From: Panorpa germanica
Lineage: Eukaryota; Arthropoda; Insecta; Mecoptera; Panorpidae
NCBI GenBank assembly: GCA_963678705.1
Contig: OY783219.1
Span: forward strand, 2,790,001 to 2,854,000
Direction of reading: 5' to 3'
Length of the DNA: 64,000 bases
A program made the translations under genes and the position numbers. The notes below the pieces were generated by a model. That model ran no database searches. It was not told where the DNA came from and saw only the letters and a program-made list of their open reading frames with translations. Shown here piece by piece: positions 34,345 through 45,645 of the stretch (positions are counted from its first letter, which is position 1; each line of letters begins with the position of its first letter).

Positions 34345-36824
34345 GGTTCTGCCTACCGTTGGATATTGGCTACTGAACATTGAACGGTCCATGGCAAGAG
34401 ATATGCATTGAATTACCAGGCCCGTATTTAGGAATTCATCAAAAAATAACACTGTTGAATTGTGTAGATGTTTCAGTTTTATAAATTCCCAGCACTGGAT
34501 AGATATTCAATATATTTAGCTGTTTTTATTTCGAGCAATGTCTGATGATGATGAACCTTCGCCACGGTACAGCTTATATCTCCATCAATTTTTAATATTT
34601 TTAACAATTTTTTATGGAAATATATTGACAGAGATGTAGAGTATTTAATGATAAAGAAAACTCATATAATAAAAGATAATATTAGATATTACAACTGTCT
34701 CGAGCAACACATAAAGTATTGATATTATGAATTGATAAACAAACAAAAAATATAAAAGATTATTACTACCTTCACAACCCAATTGTACAAAAGAAAGAAA
34801 ATACGAAGTGTTTTACAGTTCTAATATGTTTTATACCATTTTTACCCCTAGTTCGATCCTGCTTAATGTATGTATGTATATCTAATATATCACACAGAGA
34901 AACTATGTATAAGCAACGTAAGATTACGGAATGATTGATACAAGCGACTGCCTTTACTAAAATCTTTTAAAAGTTTTTATAAGGTAATTTTTCTATGAAA
35001 GAAAAAGAAAAATATTTTAAAAAAACTACGTTGATATTTTTTACTTAATGAAGTTATCGTTTAGTTACTTTCATCTAGTAAATCTGTATTGAAAAATACG
35101 AGTATGTATGGAATATTGAAATTTAAATTAAAAACATAATTAAAAAAGTTTTATGGTACATAATTATATTAATAAATTCTGTTCAATAATTTTAGATCAA
35201 CTCGTTTTACTCTAGTTTCATTACCTGTTCATCTTGGACCTTTTGAAAATTACAAATTTGGTTTACCAGCTTCAGTTTTCTTGACTTAGGAGTCCATCTT
35301 GAAAAAATGGCGCATGGAAAAGTTTCTTTCTGCAATATCTCTTTACCAGTGGGTGCTACGATAAAAATAGTTATTATCAATCTGATAGAGGGCTCAATTT
35401 CCTGCAATTTGTGCATACAACATATTTCTGTATGTCTGATAGATAGCGAGCTACATCGCTGTAATGTAGAGCACTTCACTAACAATCTAATGATTCAAAT
35501 CAACGTATGCTTTTAAACATGTCTTGCCTTACATATATCTAAAGTTCAAATCAATCCGAGTAATTTGAAAAAAGGATCGCACTGTAGGTTTAATGCATTG
35601 TAATAGTTAAAGTGTCATGGTAGAGAATATTCCAAATGGCGGATCTATTTCTAATACTTACTTATGTACATTAACTTAAGGAAATGAATATTTGAGAACA
35701 ACTTAAAGCACACTTTCTTCTAATACACAAATTACATCTGTTATATTTATAGGTTTATATGATTTATGTGTTATGTGAAATGACATGAAAATTAATTCCT
35801 CGTATAGGTTCGTATATATTCGACATTCTTCGTTATAAAATATGTATCTGAATACATTTTATGACATCTAAAGTGCGTCTGTCAAACCAAATATATACAA
35901 GTCGTTTATTATAAGATTGAAACGTGAATATGAAGCCGTGAGACATGACTTACACACACACGCACACTATCGTACTATCGATTTAAATTTGTAAATAAAA
36001 CTAACGCTTCATCCCATCTCAAAACTTCTTTCTTCTAAGATGTGTATTGTTCGGAATAATTGGGTTTTACTAATTACAAATCATAAGTGGGTTTTAATAG
36101 TGATGCAATATTATTTATTAACAAATATAAGAACAAATATACAAAGCCAGTACTCTTTCTAAGGTTACCCAGCATCAGACTACGTGCAACCAACCCTTCT
36201 AGTTCCAGGAATACGTAGCTATTCAAAAGTTATTTATGTTAAGATAAGACTGAAGCAAGTCTAATGTTATACCACGGTTCTAAAGCGAAGTATCACTAAC
36301 AGCATTGAATTTATCATCCCTACTCACTCCCACCACTGGATCTAATTTTAGATCATAACATTTATGCGAAATTCTATCAGATTTCTAATTAGGTATTAAA
36401 ATATTTTTGATTTGAGTTTTTTTAAAGAATTTTTCGTTGTATTTTCCATACGTGGTTTTTCGCTGGTGTATCATGGATGTATTACATACATTGTTGCATT
36501 ATGTCATAATGCATCCGGTTGGAAAATAGTTTTCCATATAATGTGATGTGTGTGTTACTTGAGGGCATATCGTGCGGAACGTAATACCCATATTTATGTA
36601 TTTCTGTTTACATGTAAAAAGTATTTTGATTTTATGTATATACTCGTATAGGGGTACTCGTGGTTTATGGTTAAAATTTAATAATCATTCGAAACAAATA
36701 GGTTTATCAGGCAGGTGTATATAGACCCGTATTCCGACCCCAACTCTCCTAGTCTGTTTTATGAAGTGATGTTCACTTCTAATTCAGCTGATCTAATATT
36801 GTATATATATTAGTTGTTTTTTTA
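34345..36824. other. Unannotated AT-rich stretch
   Basis: No gene was recognised. CAGGCCCGTATTTAGG at 34,417 resembles a DNA-transposon end; a related word, reversed, occurs at about 60,127-60,142. The frames at 35,207-35,516 overlap on opposite strands and have no motif. Confidence 0.4.
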
Positions 36825-37075
36825 ATGCGCTATGGTTTACATTATTTCCACACTAAATCTCCTTCTACTGCTCGTGTCACTCTCCTCTGTCTCCTTCTTC
36901 ACTACTTAACTATTTCAAATTTCATGATTCTCTCTCGTTTCCTCTTTCTCTTTACTTTTATTCTGTACCTCCGTTATCCACCTCCTTCCTTCTCTGTCTC
37001 CTCAGTCAATGACAATTCGGAGTTCGCATTCCCCTCTTCTATGCTCCAACGTCTCCTTTTGCCATTAGGCAATAA
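36825..37075 (-). mobile_element. LINE remnant with terminal stem-loop
   Basis: The pyrimidine-rich plus strand carries CCACCTCCTTCCTTC, the antisense of a LINE C-terminal block also present at 2,750. At its right edge is GCCATTAGGC (about 37,064-37,073) followed by AATAATAAAA. The same stem-loop ends LINE copies at 41,545 and 59,340. Here the loop and tail face the plus direction while the body reads on the minus strand, so this may be another copy with an inverted 5' part, or two abutting fragments. Confidence 0.45.
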
Positions 37076-37104
37076 TAAAATTTAAAAAAAACAGTTAAAT
37101 TTAA

Positions 37105-37560
37105 AGCCCTACTGCTATCTTCTTCCTACTACGCTCCCTCCTGTTTCTACTTTGTTATTCCTTCTCTTTCTTCGCTTCATTTCTCTATCTCCGCCATCCA
37201 CCTCTTCTCTTCCCTGTTTCCCTTTAATAACTGCACAAAACTTAATGTGCTCCGGCGTTTCTATCCTCTTTTATTCTTTACATATTCTACAGACTCTAAC
37301 CTCTATTGCTTCTTATACCTGTTACCTTTCTTTTCATTTCCCATTCTGATTCTTGACATTTGCCTTGTATTCCTCGTTTCTTTTTACTTTTTATAAGCTA
37401 GTACTTTCCTCTCCCAAATTCGCTCTGTTATAACTCTCATTGATTTATTTTCGCTTGTTCCTTTTCCTCAACTCCTCCTCTACATTTCTTCCTTCTTCAC
37501 TCCTTCTCTTCTACTGTCATTCCATTCCGTTCTCTTTTCACTTTTCACAAATCCAATTAT
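37105..37560 (-). mobile_element. LINE ORF2 C-terminal fragment
   Basis: On the minus strand the region 37,175-37,320 reads EVRVCRICKE, a stop, then KRIETPEHIKFCAVIKGKQG. This is the CX2C...HX3C knuckle of a LINE ORF2 C-terminus, the same layout as CRVCKAEVETQEHIRDDC in the copy at 53,970. The remainder is Lys/Glu-rich. The reverse-transcriptase core is absent. Several stops show it is old. Confidence 0.6.
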
Positions 37561-39147
37561 TTTAATGTTAGCTTCAAATATTATATTTAAATATAACATA
37601 TTTCTCTCTTCCATCCTGCATCTCTAAAAATCTCCTGGGCAACGTCCTGGTGCATTGATATTTCAACATTTGAAACAACTACCTGAAACGTAGAAAAAAT
37701 TATTGATATTAGCTGATTGAAAAAAAACATATCGCGAATATTTGATGATCACCGCGGAATGGAATGGTTACAAGAGGAGGAGCTGGAACAGGAGCAGGAG
37801 CAAGGGCTGAAGTACTCTGTTGAATTATATATTGCGATAACATCGGTACTACATGAATATGCTTTCAACACCAAAAGAAATTGTACCTAATAAATATACA
37901 ATTTTTATACCTATACAAAAATATGTAGTCATACATATGTGGATTGTGCGCCTATAAAAAGGATTATGCATAAATTCCAGAAAGGTTTTAAATTGTTATT
38001 GAATTTTGAATGTTTCATTAATTTTTTATAGTATTATACATTGTTAAAGAGATAGTGACAGCGTCAGGTAAAAATCTAAACACTTTAACATTTATCCAAT
38101 TAAGTTTAAAGGTAAAATGGCGTTGTAAAATAATATATATCCACGAGTACGAGTTATACACTACACTGTGTGCAGTAAATCTTAATTGAGTTCCCTCTAC
38201 TACTAGAGTTTTGCGATGCCAGCCTATAAACTCGCGAAGTTTCTGCAGAAATTGCATCTCCTTGTGTACAAGAAAGGCGGAACTTTAGGTATGTAGTAAG
38301 GAGAAGTACATCCCAAACTTATATTGATCACTAACGTGTGTTCGTCCTGGGAAGGAAAGGCACCGACACTGTTCACCGCTGGCACGAGAGATGCAATGTC
38401 TACGGATGTACCCCCATTCGCATACCACTACAGCCACAAACTGTGACCGGGTGTACTAGGGCTTAATCTACCACATTGGTACGTTCTTCTGTACATGGTA
38501 TAGATGTTAAAAGTTTTTGCTGCGTGCAGTTGGTACCCCTAACATGAATTCCTATTGGACGAGGTATTTACCTGCAACATTTTCTGCACTTTTAAACAGT
38601 AATAGCTTTTACAGTCATTAACTTTTTCATTTACGTTACGTTAACTTAAGTTAAAAGGAAAAAATATTAAATAGAAAATGAACGAACGAGCATGTGTGCT
38701 TTAAAGTGTCGTAAATTTTATGACCCGTTAAAGATAATAATAAAGTTGCAATATAATTAAAATATCAGCTTTAAAAAATACTTTGGAATATGATATAGCT
38801 GTAAGAGGTAGTGGTAGGTAGTACTGGTCGCGGTTCATAGATGTCGCCGTTGTCGTGTTAATATAGTGTACTGGCTGCATGTGGTCGACGCAATATGCCA
38901 CGTTTTATTAACTCTCTCCTCGCGCAAAGAACACATGTGCTGCAGGTGCCTAAGTGGGGATTAATTTTATTAAATTACTTGCACCGTGGGCCCATAAAGG
39001 TGCTGGGTAATCAGCTTTACACTTTTGCTTTATTTTTTTTTTTTTTTAAGTAAGTTATACCATAAAGAATACAAGTGGGAGAATTGTTGTGTTTCTCTAA
39101 CTGCTAATTCATGATTTATAAACTTTTATAATTTTAGTTGAGCGAAG
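37561..39147. other. Unannotated AT-rich stretch
   Basis: No gene was recognised. A GGAGCTGGAACAGGAGCAGG tract lies at about 37,779-37,798, of the GTTCCA-hexamer type seen elsewhere. A poly-T run lies at 39,036-39,048. Confidence 0.45.
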
Positions 39148-39583
39148 GATGGGGGGGGGGGTGGCTAAGGTTTCAATTAGGTTAACATATTAGGTTTATT
39201 GTGTGAAAATTTGAAGTCGATTGGAGTAAAACTGTCGGAGATATAGAGTTTTAAGTTTTCACCTCTCTGTCTAGTATCGTCTTTCTTTGAAACTTTTAAA
39301 TGCGTTTTCTCTCACACATAGCTTTTTCAGAGTCGGTGTCCTCTCTAGCTCAAAATCTACTGCACCGATCCTTTTGAAATTTTGGACACTCTTTCTTTAC
39401 ATACATGTCGAGGTAACGCTGTCGAGTTTTTTTTAAATTTTAACGTATTTTAAACAAAATTTCTGATTTTTTGCTGCTATAAAAAATTGAAAATCAATAA
39501 AATAAAAGCTCGACAGGGTTAGAAACTTATCAACTTTTTGATTTCAAATAATCAAGTGATGAGTTATGAGGGACACCGCAATG
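39148..39583 (-). repeat. Dispersed repeat family A, copy 2
   Basis: Inverted relative to copy 1 at 9,934-10,306. It includes an additional segment (about 39,412-39,530) bounded by CTGTCGAG and CTCGACAG, which look like short inverted ends, absent from copy 1. The extra piece could be a later insertion here or a deletion in copy 1. Confidence 0.7.
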
Positions 39584-39695
39584 TTACTTTTTTTTTGTAA
39601 CGTCTGCGTAGATTCGCTGTCAATGCCTCATTTCTCAATATTTATTTATGAAAATTTCACAAAGTATTCTTTATATGTTATTTTATCATGTAGTA

Positions 39696-39698
<3 letters not shown>

Positions 39699-39747
<49 letters not shown>
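39699..39747. repeat. (TA)n microsatellite
   Basis: About 49 bases of alternating T and A, giving a spurious Tyr/Ile-repeat open frame. Confidence 0.95.
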
Positions 39748-39749
<2 letters not shown>

Positions 39750-39778
39750 GAATGTAGTTTTTAAAGATTCTTATATAC

Positions 39779-39781
<3 letters not shown>

Positions 39782-39849
<68 letters not shown>
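39782..39849. repeat. (TA)n microsatellite
   Basis: A second run of about 68 bases, separated from the first by 34 bases. Confidence 0.95.
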
Positions 39850-39851
<2 letters not shown>

Positions 39852-41132
39852 TAGGAAATGTGCAAAATTATATGACATAGAAGACGACATGACACGGTCA
39901 TAAAAACTGACAACATGGAGCATAAAAAATATCCCCAACAACGCGAATTTGTTTCACAGGAGGACGCGTACTAAAACACAGACGCACACACACAGACACA
40001 CCGCACTCCTACTCTCTTAAAATGCTGAAGTTTTTTTTTTCACTTTTTATTTATTTCATTACCATGAAGTTTGCTACTATAACATGATAATATGTAACAT
40101 TTTCACATGTGTGTACACATACATATATAGTCTCGTCATTTAATTCTAATATTTAACACCCCCCCCCCCCCCTGTTAGTTAAGTTAATTAGATTTTCCAC
40201 AGTAACTAAACAATTGTATCTAATATTTGTTCTTCTATAATTGTTTTAACCACCATCAACATCTCCTTTTAACATTACACAATGTTTTCTTTGTTTGTAG
40301 CTAATTCAACACATCCCCCCTCTCACCCTACCCCTCTCCTGGTCCATCAGGGTTCGTAGTTACCAACCTAGTATATAATTACTACAATTTTCACCTGAAA
40401 CTATGATTTATACAGATAAGTGGCTTTTAGTTAATTTAAACATACCTTTATTATATCCTTACCTTGTTAATTGCTCTAGGACTGTAGTTTCATATGTTAC
40501 GGGGCCCCTACCCCTTGCTCCCCGAGCGCCCCTTGTCGTATGTTTCGTGTTGTACCGGTGTAGGGCGGTTACGAACATTTTGTGTGTTTGGAGAATGTGT
40601 TACACATAAATATTACACGGTATTTCATATGGAGCAACCATCCTGGTAAGGGGTTGACAACCTTTTGTACGTGTGGAGAACAGAGAATATGTATAGAGAG
40701 CACAAACACTCAAGCAATTGTCTTGACGCAACGTTTAAGTATATTTTTTGGCAGTATATTTAAATAAAAATTATTGAAATATTTAAAAAAATGATACCAC
40801 TATAAGGTGTTATACAAATCAGCGCAAAAACTATGAACTTTACATAAATGTTGCTTGTCAAATCCGTGGTGACGCACCTTTAGACTGCCTGAAACATACA
40901 TACTCATAAAATAACAAATACTTATTGATATATTATGTGCTGTATAGAATTCTATTCGAGTTTTCCAATGATGATTTATTCGGCATTTTATTAATCTGTT
41001 TTTGTAGAAATTGGTGATGAAAATGCTTACCATTTGTTGTTACAGTCCCACCAATTCCAACCAAGTTCCGGAATATATTTTATTTGTTTAAGAATATCAA
41101 CACCAAGGGGTGTGCTAAGCTTAGCTTTCAAA
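39850..41132. other. Unannotated AT-rich stretch
   Basis: Holds a poly-C run at 40,159-40,172 and C-rich patches at 40,313-40,340 and 40,502-40,535. No gene was recognised; frames at 40,403-41,033 show no motif. Confidence 0.45.
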
Positions 41133-41254
41133 CAGTGATATCCAACTTCTGTTCGATCACGGGTCAACTTATTTTGGTTATTATAATAATGAAAGTATTT
41201 TTTAAATATTTATTTGTGTGCTCCATCTTTCGATAGTTATTAGTCATAAATACA

Positions 41255-41590
41255 AGATGGAGAGTGGAACAGGATGAACAAAAAGAACAAAGGGGTAGTT
41301 TGAAAGGAACAGAATAGCGACAAAAGAGGCAGAGAGGAGAAGAGAAGAAGGCATAAGTAGATACAGCAGCAGGAAAGAATGGAAAAGTTCATAATAGCAA
41401 ATATAATGAAAGATACAAGAGGTTTGGAAGAGAAATATCGACATACATACGAGAAAAAGTGACAAGGAACATAAGAAAATCAAAAGACTTAGATTGTGAG
41501 ACGAAGAGAGAAATAGCAGATACTGGGAACGATTTGTAATTTATTGATTTAGTGCCTAATGGCAAAAACATTAAAATAAACTAATAATGA
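41255..41590 (+). mobile_element. LINE 3' fragment
   Basis: A Lys/Glu/Arg-rich plus-strand reading with stops ends in GTGCCTAATGGCAAAAACAT (from about 41,550) and an A-rich tail. TGCCTAATGGCA forms a small stem-loop. The same end is found on the minus strand at about 59,350. The copy is 5'-truncated and not functional. Confidence 0.6.
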
Positions 41591-41701
41591 CAACAATATA
41601 TACATTCATAAACATTTGTAATGTATAATTTACATTTATAAACGAGGTAATGTCTTCAGGAGTGTTATAATTCTGTTTGTGCGATTAGTACTTGGAATAC
41701 C

Positions 41702-41964
41702 CAGTAAACAATTTGGTGAAGTATCCTGTTTTGTGACTTTTCTATCATTATTTCATTTCAATTATAGTTCGCATCAACTTTATCTTCATTTGTATTCTGA
41801 CAGATGGAGTGTTTTCGCCATTTGTAGCTGATAATGGAGTGGTTTCGCCATTTGTAGCTGATAATATAGATATTTCATATGAACGACTTTGAGAAACTGA
41901 ACTCTTTCATGACAAAAACATCATATGCATCTTTACTACGATGGCAAAGTGACTCCAAAATGTT
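41702..41964 (-). repeat. Dispersed repeat family B, copy 1
   Basis: Inverted relative to 48,516-48,708. Shared words include TTATAGTTCGCATCAACTTT, TTCATTTGTA, TCATGACAAAAA, GTGACTCCAAAATGTT and CAGTAAACAATTTGGTGA. This copy contains a direct 30-base duplication (41,814-41,843 and 41,844-41,873, one mismatch) not present in copy 2. Class unknown. Confidence 0.65.
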
Positions 41965-42159
41965 TACCGGGTATCCAACCGGTAAATCTTGTCTAGAAAT
42001 TTCTCACTTTACGCAATAATGATGAATTAATATTGGATTGTTATTAATATAGAACATGGGTGTTACTCGATGTGTCTTTATGGACCCATGTTCAGCCCGC
42101 GGGCTTCACGTTGAACAGCTCTGTTTTAAACAAAAGAGAATAGTTACCTACACCATTCG

Positions 42160-42350
42160 CTATCCGCTATCCGCCAATAGACCGTCGTGTACTAAAATAG
42201 CCCGAGAGTAGTAAAAGCCTGACATGGGGTCCACGCGCCGAGCCGTGCCGCGCCGCACCGCAAAACAGAAGCACTAGCTGGACGAATATCAGCCAGATAT
42301 TCCTGGTGATCCCGTTGTTCCCGTTCTCCAGTATATGAATACATGGGAAG
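42160..42350. other. GC-rich patch
   Basis: GCGCCGAGCCGTGCCGCGCC at about 42,235-42,254 stands out from the AT-rich surroundings. The 65-residue frame across it (minus) has no motif. It may belong to a DNA-transposon fragment next to the hAT-type end at 42,123. Confidence 0.3.
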
Positions 42351-42789
42351 GGATTTAGATCCATAGAAATAAATAAAAAATGTTGTTATTGTAAGAAAAT
42401 AAAAAGATGCCTTGAAGAAAAAAAAATACTACGCGGGAGACATTTTTTATTAGACTTATATAACGTTTCTTTCTTGTCTTTTATGGTTCTAGAATTGTAA
42501 ATAAAAATTATATTATACTCCAAACTCACACAGGCACACATCGAAACGCAAATGTATGTGTATATAAAGCAGTAAATACTATTGGAACATTTTGGTCTAA
42601 AGGTGTTGGAGAAAATCAATTAAAATCAATCTTCTTTTCATAATTTTCACCTTTTTAATAATTTTATAGATAGAAATTACTTTTTTGGAACTCCCTCGCA
42701 AAAGAACAATTTTAACTAAATGACCTTCCAGGCTATTTGAAATCACCTTTTCCAGCTCCGTCCACAAATTTGACGGTAAACAAGTAAAT

Positions 42790-42805
42790 TAATATATTTG
42801 TAGGT
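42790..42805. repeat. Target-site duplication, left copy
   Basis: TAATATATTTGTAGGT, identical over 16 bases to 43,447-43,462, flanks the LINE insertion between them. Confidence 0.8.
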
Positions 42806-43446
42806 TTTTAGTTCATTTAGTTCTATTTCGTTTACTTCCTTATTCTCTTTATTCCCCTTCTTTGTACTCTCGTTTCTTTTCTTTCCTCCTAGTACTCCCA
42901 TATAGTGTTTCGTCCACTCTTCCTTACTTGGCTCATTCCTTTGACTGTTCTCCCTATTTATGTAATCCCATGCTTGCCTTTCCCTTTTTATCTCTCTTAC
43001 TTCTTTTTCTATCTTTGTTTTGAACTCATTCTTTTTATCTTTTATCTTTTCGTTATATTCCCTTTGCTTCCTCTTGAAGTCTTTTTTACTTGACTCTCCT
43101 GTCTTCCATCTCTTTAGTTCTCTTTTTAACTCTTTTTTCCTTTCTTTACATTCTTTATCCCACCATTTGTTTTCTCCAGTTCTATCAGTCCTTCTCCACC
43201 ATTTACCTTGGCTTGCTTCTTTCATCCTTTCTTCAATTTCCTCTATCTCCTTCGTTGCTCCTTTTTCCTCGTATCTCAGTTCCAATTCCTCCATAAACTT
43301 CTTCCTTCCTTCCTCCGTTCAATCGCTGCCTTCTCTCCATTCATCTTCATTTCTTTCTCCTCTCGTCGCCTCCAAATCCACCAAATGTATTGTACTAAGG
43401 CAGAAGAATGTAATCCCGAAAGGTAAAACATTAAATAAATAAATAA
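42806..43446 (+). mobile_element. LINE insertion with inverted 5' part (twin-priming-like)
   Basis: A 16-base target duplication brackets this insertion. Its right end on the plus strand is a LINE 3' terminus: TGTACTAAGGCAGAAGAATG, then ATCCCGAAAGGTAAAACATT and an AAAT-repeat tail (43,390-43,446). The left and larger part (42,806 to about 43,384) is inverted: on the minus strand it encodes the ORF2 linker between endonuclease and reverse transcriptase, with GKWWRR, WWDKECKERKKELK, REYNEKIKDKKNEFKTKIEK, WDYIN and EEWTKHYMGVLGG. The last residues of that open frame (TYKYINLLVYRQ onward) come from the flank, not from the LINE. A 3' end in one direction joined to an inverted upstream segment inside one target duplication is the product expected from twin priming, well known for mammalian L1. 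The reading frame is disturbed near 43,295. Confidence 0.75.
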
Positions 43447-43462
43447 TAATATATTTGTAGGT
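43447..43462. repeat. Target-site duplication, right copy
   Basis: The 16-base match to 42,790-42,805. Confidence 0.8.
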
Positions 43463-44293
43463 CAGTGTAAACAAATCTAATATCAAAAATTCAAGTTTTC
43501 AAACAGAGAGGTCACTCGCAATGCTTGACAACTAATAGAGTGAGATAGATATCTTTCCTCTTGCCCCCTCGAAATTGATAAAATTATTTGTTCACAGTGA
43601 AACGTCTATTTATTATGTCACAAAAGGCAATTGTGTTTAATCCAAGTTTAGTCGCCTCATGTGCAGAGGGCCTAACTGTTCAATAAATTAACTATTACGG
43701 TAACTATAAGTACAGCAACCGGGCTTAAATATGATAAGACGTACAAACAATAATAAATATCTGTCCTCATTTATCAACTATTTACATTTACAAACTATCT
43801 TGTAATCGCATTAAGCAAAGACAAAAGACACTTGCTCAAGTGTTTGTCGGCTTGACCTCAATGCAACGCAATCCCCAATCAATTATTTGTTCTACTATTT
43901 TTAACCGAGCGGTTAAGACTTGCACTTCTAATGTAACATTACGTTAACGCTTACGTTTACAAAAGCGTTATGATCTATTGTTTGTTTGTAGTTGTCATGG
44001 TGAACGCTGATTACTTAAACAACGTTTAATTAATCAATCAGTCATTCTTTGAGCTGCGCACATGTGGTGTACGAGTAGGGGTACCTATGAGAACAGTTGG
44101 CCACTGATACCACTCCTCCCCTTCACCCCTTGACATCCGCTACCAGTCATTTCGTTACAACTTACACTAAAAAGCAAAAAAAAGAAAATATACATTTGTA
44201 ATGTTACATTTTTAAATTACAATTATGTTTGATTTTGATGTATGAGTGAGTTTATGTTTTAGATTAATGATATTTGTTATATAAACAACTAAA
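43463..44293. other. Unannotated AT-rich stretch
   Basis: No gene or element was recognised. Confidence 0.4.
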
Positions 44294-44462
44294 CAGGGGT
44301 GCTAAACCTTTAATAGTAAGTGATTTGATTTGATATTTGACATAGGTGTGGTATCGGCTATAGAAATTTGTTCTCTCGGATTTGTACATGAGCTGCGGCA
44401 GGATTAATTTTAGGAAAATACATGCTCAGTATCAAAGGAAAAGGGTAGGGAAGGCCACTGAA

Positions 44463-44530
44463 TTACTTGACAATATGTTGAACAAATTTAGGCAACAACT
44501 TAGACGCCTCAAGTTTTTATTCCAACAAAA
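44463..44530 (+). repeat. Dispersed coding-like repeat C, copy 2
   Basis: Reads LLDNMLNKFRQQLRRLKFLF in an open frame. Homologous to 12,403-12,472 and 51,901-51,976. The only one of the three that is open along its entire length. Parent protein not recognised. Confidence 0.5.
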
Positions 44531-44752
44531 TCATTTCTTAATTTTGTTCTGTGTATTTTCTTTCATGGCAGTACAGCGCAAGTGCCCTTTTCCCAGCGCT
44601 CATGAATGTGTATACTTTCTTTTATTGAGATGAAGAAACTTTTTGAAAAAGAAATCTTTCTTTCTGTCTTTAACGTAATCATATATACTTTTTTGTAAAC
44701 TATTTTAAGGATCATACAGTCTTAAAAAGTCCTTTTTAAGTATTAAATGGTA

Positions 44753-44966
44753 TAGTTCAAATTACGAGAGTTCGGCGATGACTCATACTAAAAACAAGTT
44801 GTGGGGTATAAACTGCCGATATAACTAAAAAGCACTGACTCACTTATTTTTCTATAATGTATATAGAAACGAATAAGATAAAATTCATTATCGTATTATA
44901 GATTTACACCGCTCTTATAACCTCTTTTAAGTATAAGTCGCCGCCGAACTATCATGATTTGGACTA
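44753..44966. mobile_element. TA-flanked MITE, copy 2 (mariner-like)
   Basis: Terminal inverted repeats of about 34 bases (TAGTTCAAATTACGAGAG... at the left; TAGTCCAAATCATGATAG... at the right, read from outside) continue into GTTCGGCG(G/A)(C/T)GACT. TA dinucleotides flank it on both sides (44,751-44,752 and 44,967-44,968), as for Tc1/mariner insertions. The 214-bp body is non-coding and aligns with 14,541-14,752 throughout. Confidence 0.8.
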
Positions 44967-45169
44967 TAATCTTTATTTAGACCTTCTTAGATTAAATTAT
45001 CCATATTTTGTGCTTAGCAGGATATATACACGTTTAATTTTTACAAATTTCAGAAGAATTGTCTACATTTTACAATGTATTATGCAATTTTTAAGTGGTA
45101 TTTTTTGTGTTTTTGTAACTTTATGTTTAAATGGATTGAGGTACACCACGCAAGCGTTGGTTACCCCTG

Positions 45170-45645
45170 CCTTAAAGTGTTTATATGCATTTATACAAAA
45201 CGAGAAACGATTTATATTTTATTTTTGTTGCCTTTGAGAATATTTATGTTAAATGTAAATAAATCATTGAGATTCAAAAAGCAGGTTAATTTATTTTTTT
45301 AAAAACATATAAACTTTAATAGTTGTGAGATGAGTTGTACGAGTATAGCTTGTGACCCCCTTTTCTTAATTTTCTCTTTTATTTTTTACAATTAAAACAT
45401 AAACACAACATTAAAGATTCCCTCAAAAATAACATAAATAGAACAAAATCTTGTTGAAAGATTCTTCAAATATTTAAACATAAAATTAACATGTGTTGAA
45501 ATTTTTACAACATGACAAAAAAAAAATTGTTATTTTTATAAAATTCAAACTGGGGGTGTGAATAGTTTGCTTCTTGAACTATATTTAACGGAATTGTGAT
45601 GTCGTATATTTCACTAAGATAGGAACTGTCTTTAATATAGTGAAA
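45170..45645. other. Unannotated AT-rich stretch
   Basis: Nothing recognisable between the hAT-like end and the second splice-signal cassette. Confidence 0.4.

Larger units (their letters stand above)
41133..42123. mobile_element. Possible composite hAT-type element
   Basis: The right end, read from outside, is CAGAGCTGTTCAACGTGAAG followed by CCCGCGGGCTG, which strongly resembles the hAT terminus class with a GCCCGCGGGC block. A candidate left end CAGTGATATCCAACTTCTGT lies at 41,133. The flanks CTTTCAAA and TTTTAAAC are only loosely alike, so the pairing is tentative. The interval contains a LINE 3' fragment and repeat B. If the pairing is wrong, the right end (about 42,050-42,123) stands alone. 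Confidence 0.35.
44294..45169. mobile_element. Possible hAT-type element carrying a nested MITE
   Basis: The left end CAGGGGTGCTAAACCTTTAA and the right end, read from outside, CAGGGGTAACCAACGCTTGC share CAGGGGT, the commonest hAT terminal heptamer. The 8-base flanks (CAACTAAA and CCTTAAAG) do not match, so the two ends may come from different insertions. Inside lie repeat C and the TA-flanked MITE. The open frames inside (44,382-44,633, 44,959-45,302) have no transposase motif. Confidence 0.35.

Noticed and set aside
39566-39757. Open frame ending in a Tyr-Ile repeat
   Set aside because: The tail is translation of a (TA)n microsatellite.
42052-42093. Perfect 10-base inverted repeat GAACATGGGT/ACCCATGTTC as a separate element
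   Set aside because: It lies in the subterminal part of the hAT-type end at 42,123 and is more simply part of it.
43020-43442. 140-residue plus-strand open frame rich in Ser, Phe and Leu
   Set aside because: It is the antisense shadow of the LINE ORF2 linker, whose minus-strand reading has the recognisable motifs.
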